From an uncultured Prevotellaceae bacterium (GTDB taxonomy: Bacteria > Bacteroidota > Bacteroidia > Bacteroidales > Bacteroidaceae): a stretch of 18,169 nt of DNA. Made by a program: the position numbers and the translations under genes. Each line of letters begins with the position of its first letter. The stretch's first letter is position 1. The stretch is from positions 1 through 18,169 of the forward strand of contig CAMWRK010000013.1 in NCBI GenBank assembly GCA_947176655.1. The letters run 5' to 3'. Positions 15,924 to 18,169 of this stretch are shown in pieces. The notes beneath the pieces are model-generated. The model ran no database searches and was not told the DNA's origin. It worked only from the letters and a program-made list of their open reading frames with translations.

Positions 15924-17903
15924 ATGGACGATACAATTACGAACAAATCCAATTACAACGCCTCCAACATCCAAGTTCTGGAGGGTCTGGAGGCCGTGCG
16001 CAAGCGTCCCGCCATGTACATAGGCGACATCAGCAAGAAAGGTCTGCACCATCTCGTCTACGAGACAGTGGACAACTCCATCGATGAAGCACTGGCAGGA
16101 TATTGTACCCACATAGAGGTGACTATCAACGAGGACAACAGCATCACCGTACAGGACAACGGTCGCGGCATCCCCGTGGATATGCACGAGAAAGAGGGCA
16201 AGAGCGCACTGGAAGTGGTCATGACCGTATTGCATGCCGGCGGCAAGTTCGACAAAGGCTCCTATAAGGTTTCCGGCGGTCTGCATGGTGTAGGTGTAAG
16301 TTGTGTGAACGCACTTTCTGAAAAGATGCTGTCACAGGTTTTCCGCGACGGCAAGATATACCAGCAGCTGTATCACCAAGGCAAACCTGAAGCACCCGTG
16401 GCCGTCGTTGGGGAAACTGACCTGAGAGGTACGCGGCAGCAGTTCTGGCCTGACGGCAGCATATTCACGACCACGATATACGAATACGACATCCTTGCCA
16501 ACCGCATGCGTGAGCTGGCATACCTGAATGCAGGCATACACATCACCCTCACGGACATGCGTCTGGACGTCAACGAGGCAGCCGGCATAGAAGGCATACG
16601 CAAGGAAATATTCTACAGCGAGGGCGGACTGCGTGATTTCGTGCGCTATATCGACAGCACACGCACACGTCTGATAAACGACGTGATATACCTGAACACG
16701 GAGAAGCAGGGGGTACCCATAGAGATAGCCATAATGTACAATACCGGTTATTCTGAGAATCTGCACTCCTATGTCAACAACATCAACACCATAGAGGGCG
16801 GCACGCACCTGCAAGGCTTCCGCACCGCACTGACGCGCACATTGAAGAGCTATGCTGAGAAACAGTGCGTCAAGGAACTGGAAAAACTGGCCAAGAACCA
16901 CGTGGAGATTTCCGGCGAGGACTTCCGCGAGGGGCTTACAGCAGTGATAAGCGTAAAAGTGGCAGAACCCCAGTTTGAGGGGCAGACCAAGACCAAGCTG
17001 GGCAACAGCGAAGTGGCCGGTGCCGTACAGCAGGCTGTGGGCGAAGCACTGAGCAACTATCTTGAGGAGCATCCGCACGAGGCCAAAGTAATAGTAGACA
17101 AAGTGATACTGGCCGCAACAGCCCGTGTGGCAGCCCGCAAGGCACGCGAAAACGTGCAGCGCAAATCCCCAATGAGCGGCGGCGGACTGCCAGGCAAGCT
17201 GGCTGACTGTTCGGACAAAGACGCGGCAAACTGCGAACTGTTCATTGTCGAGGGAGACTCAGCCGGCGGCAGCGCCAAACAAGGCCGCAACCGCCATTTC
17301 CAGGCCATACTGCCCATCCGAGGAAAGATCTTCAACGTGGAACGCGTGATGTGGCACAAAGCTTTCGAGCACGAAGAGGTGAACAATATCATCCAGGCTT
17401 TGGGTGTGCGCTTCGGACTTGGAGAAGACAGCAAAGAAGCCAACTATGACAAGTTGCGCTACTACAAGACCATAATAATGACCGATGCCGATGTCGATGG
17501 CTCTCACATTGACACTCTGCTGATGACACTTTTCTACCGATACATGCCGGAACTCATACGCAACGGCCACCTCTACATAGCCACCCCGCCATTGTACCGA
17601 TGTACAATAGGCAAGCACGAGGAATACTGCTATGACGAAGCAAGCCGACTGCGATTTATAGACACCTATGGCAACGGGCGTGAGGACTCCATACATACAC
17701 AACGTTACAAAGGTCTCGGTGAGATGAATCCCGACCAGTTGTGGGAGACTACCATGGATCCGGAACGCCGTCTGCTCAAGCAAGTGACCATAGACGACGC
17801 AGCACAGGCCGACTATGTATTCTCCATGTTAATGGGCGAAGACGTGGCTCCGCGCAGGGAGTTCATTGAACAGAACGCAACCTTTGCGAACATCGACGCA
17901 TAA
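15924..17903 (+). CDS. gyrB: DNA gyrase subunit B
   Basis: This is the ATPase and TOPRIM subunit of the type II topoisomerase that introduces negative supercoils; the active enzyme is a GyrA2GyrB2 tetramer. It has 659 residues, a usual length for Bacteroidota. The GHKL ATPase domain has YETVDNSIDEA (catalytic Glu47, Mg-binding Asn51), DNGRGIP (78-84) and SGGLHGVGVS (117-126). The TOPRIM domain has EGDSAGG (443-449) and DADVDGSH (521-528). The C-terminal GyrA-interacting region has QRYKGLGEMNP (593-603). GyrB is preferred over ParE by overall similarity and the TOPRIM/C-terminal motifs; the two are close relatives. It is transcribed alone between its own promoter element and a terminator. Confidence 0.95.
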   Translation: MDDTITNKSNYNASNIQVLEGLEAVRKRPAMYIGDISKKGLHHLVYETVDNSIDEALAGYCTHIEVTINEDNSITVQDNGRGIPVDMHEKEGKSALEVVMTVLHAGGKFDKGSYKVSGGLHGVGVSCVNALSEKMLSQVFRDGKIYQQLYHQGKPEAPVAVVGETDLRGTRQQFWPDGSIFTTTIYEYDILANRMRELAYLNAGIHITLTDMRLDVNEAAGIEGIRKEIFYSEGGLRDFVRYIDSTRTRLINDVIYLNTEKQGVPIEIAIMYNTGYSENLHSYVNNINTIEGGTHLQGFRTALTRTLKSYAEKQCVKELEKLAKNHVEISGEDFREGLTAVISVKVAEPQFEGQTKTKLGNSEVAGAVQQAVGEALSNYLEEHPHEAKVIVDKVILAATARVAARKARENVQRKSPMSGGGLPGKLADCSDKDAANCELFIVEGDSAGGSAKQGRNRHFQAILPIRGKIFNVERVMWHKAFEHEEVNNIIQALGVRFGLGEDSKEANYDKLRYYKTIIMTDADVDGSHIDTLLMTLFYRYMPELIRNGHLYIATPPLYRCTIGKHEEYCYDEASRLRFIDTYGNGREDSIHTQRYKGLGEMNPDQLWETTMDPERRLLKQVTIDDAAQADYVFSMLMGEDVAPRREFIEQNATFANIDA

Positions 17904-17934
17904 AGGACGTAACACTTTCCGCCGCAAGGCGACC

Positions 17935-17977
17935 GGGGCTGTATCGCAATCATGGCATTACGATACAGCCCCTTTTT
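17935..17977 (+). terminator. Intrinsic terminator after gyrB
   Basis: GGGGCTGTATCG (17935-17946) pairs perfectly with CGATACAGCCCC (17961-17972) around a 14-nt loop, followed directly by TTTTT (17973-17977). It starts 32 bp after the gyrB stop. This is a classic rho-independent terminator. Confidence 0.92.
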
Positions 17978-18169
17978 CGTAAGCTCATGCCCTTACGACA
18001 ACCGGCGTTACGGGTCAGTAGAGAAGCTGTGAGGACAGCACTCGTGCCCTGTTGGTGACACCTATATGGAAAAATATTTACACGTCAGCATCGCAGTCGG
18101 GTGGATTTGTCCGATGCCCTCGGCCAAAAATCGGTGGCAGTTTGTAGAACAGAAGGAGATGTGGCAGGC
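17978..18169. other. Unassigned right-end region
   Basis: No gene is recognised in these 192 bp. A frame starting at the ATG at 18066 (MEKYLHVSIAVGWICPMPSA) stays open to the window edge, but it resembles no family I know and has no clear upstream signal. Small inverted repeats occur: GCTGT/ACAGC at 18026-18039 and GCATCG/CGATGC at 18088-18117. It may be spacer, a repeat-type element, or the start of a gene beyond the edge. Confidence 0.4.

Noticed and set aside
1..18169. Mobile elements, CRISPR arrays, defence or secondary-metabolite genes
   Set aside because: No transposase, integrase, regular direct repeats or accessory genes were seen; all large frames with support are housekeeping genes.

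Overview
The window is a chromosomal stretch of a Bacteroidota bacterium, most likely of the order Bacteroidales and Prevotellaceae-like. Four things point there: a promoter of the form TTTG - 19 nt - TAnnTTTG before a tRNA gene; near absence of strong Shine-Dalgarno sequences; Bacteroidales-type versions of FtsL, MraY and RecO; and no murF, ddl or murB within the murE-ftsZ stretch of the division cluster. The genus is an inference from remembered family features, not from a search.

Positions 2-14391 (+ strand) hold most of a dcw (division and cell wall) cluster in a nearly gapless run: rsmH (5' end cut by the window edge), a FtsL-like protein, ftsI (PBP with one PASTA domain), murE, mraY, murD, ftsW, murG, murC, ftsQ, ftsA, ftsZ. 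Several junctions overlap (ATGA at rsmH/ftsL and mraY/murD, TAATG at ftsW/murG, 17 bp at murC/ftsQ), so the run probably works as one operon with translational coupling. The Mur enzymes make the UDP-MurNAc-peptide, MraY and MurG turn it into lipid II, and FtsW/FtsI polymerise and crosslink it at the septum. FtsZ and FtsA form the ring, and FtsQ and FtsL tie it to the synthases. A perfect 15-bp hairpin follows ftsZ.

Positions 14509-15228 (- strand) hold recO (recombination mediator), convergent with ftsZ and sharing that hairpin as a two-way terminator. The 188-bp region between recO and the tRNA carries a clear promoter firing rightward into tRNA-Glu(TTC) and rpsT (ribosomal protein S20), which end at a strong terminator. 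gyrB (DNA gyrase subunit B) follows with its own TAnnTTTG element and terminator. The last roughly 190 bp have no recognised gene.

The content is conserved housekeeping DNA. I found no mobile element, CRISPR array, defence system or other novel system. The points worth a second look are protein-level variations (MraY histidine motif and insertions, FtsZ tail), a strong ATA isoleucine codon preference in a mur gene compared with ftsZ, and the unassigned right end.
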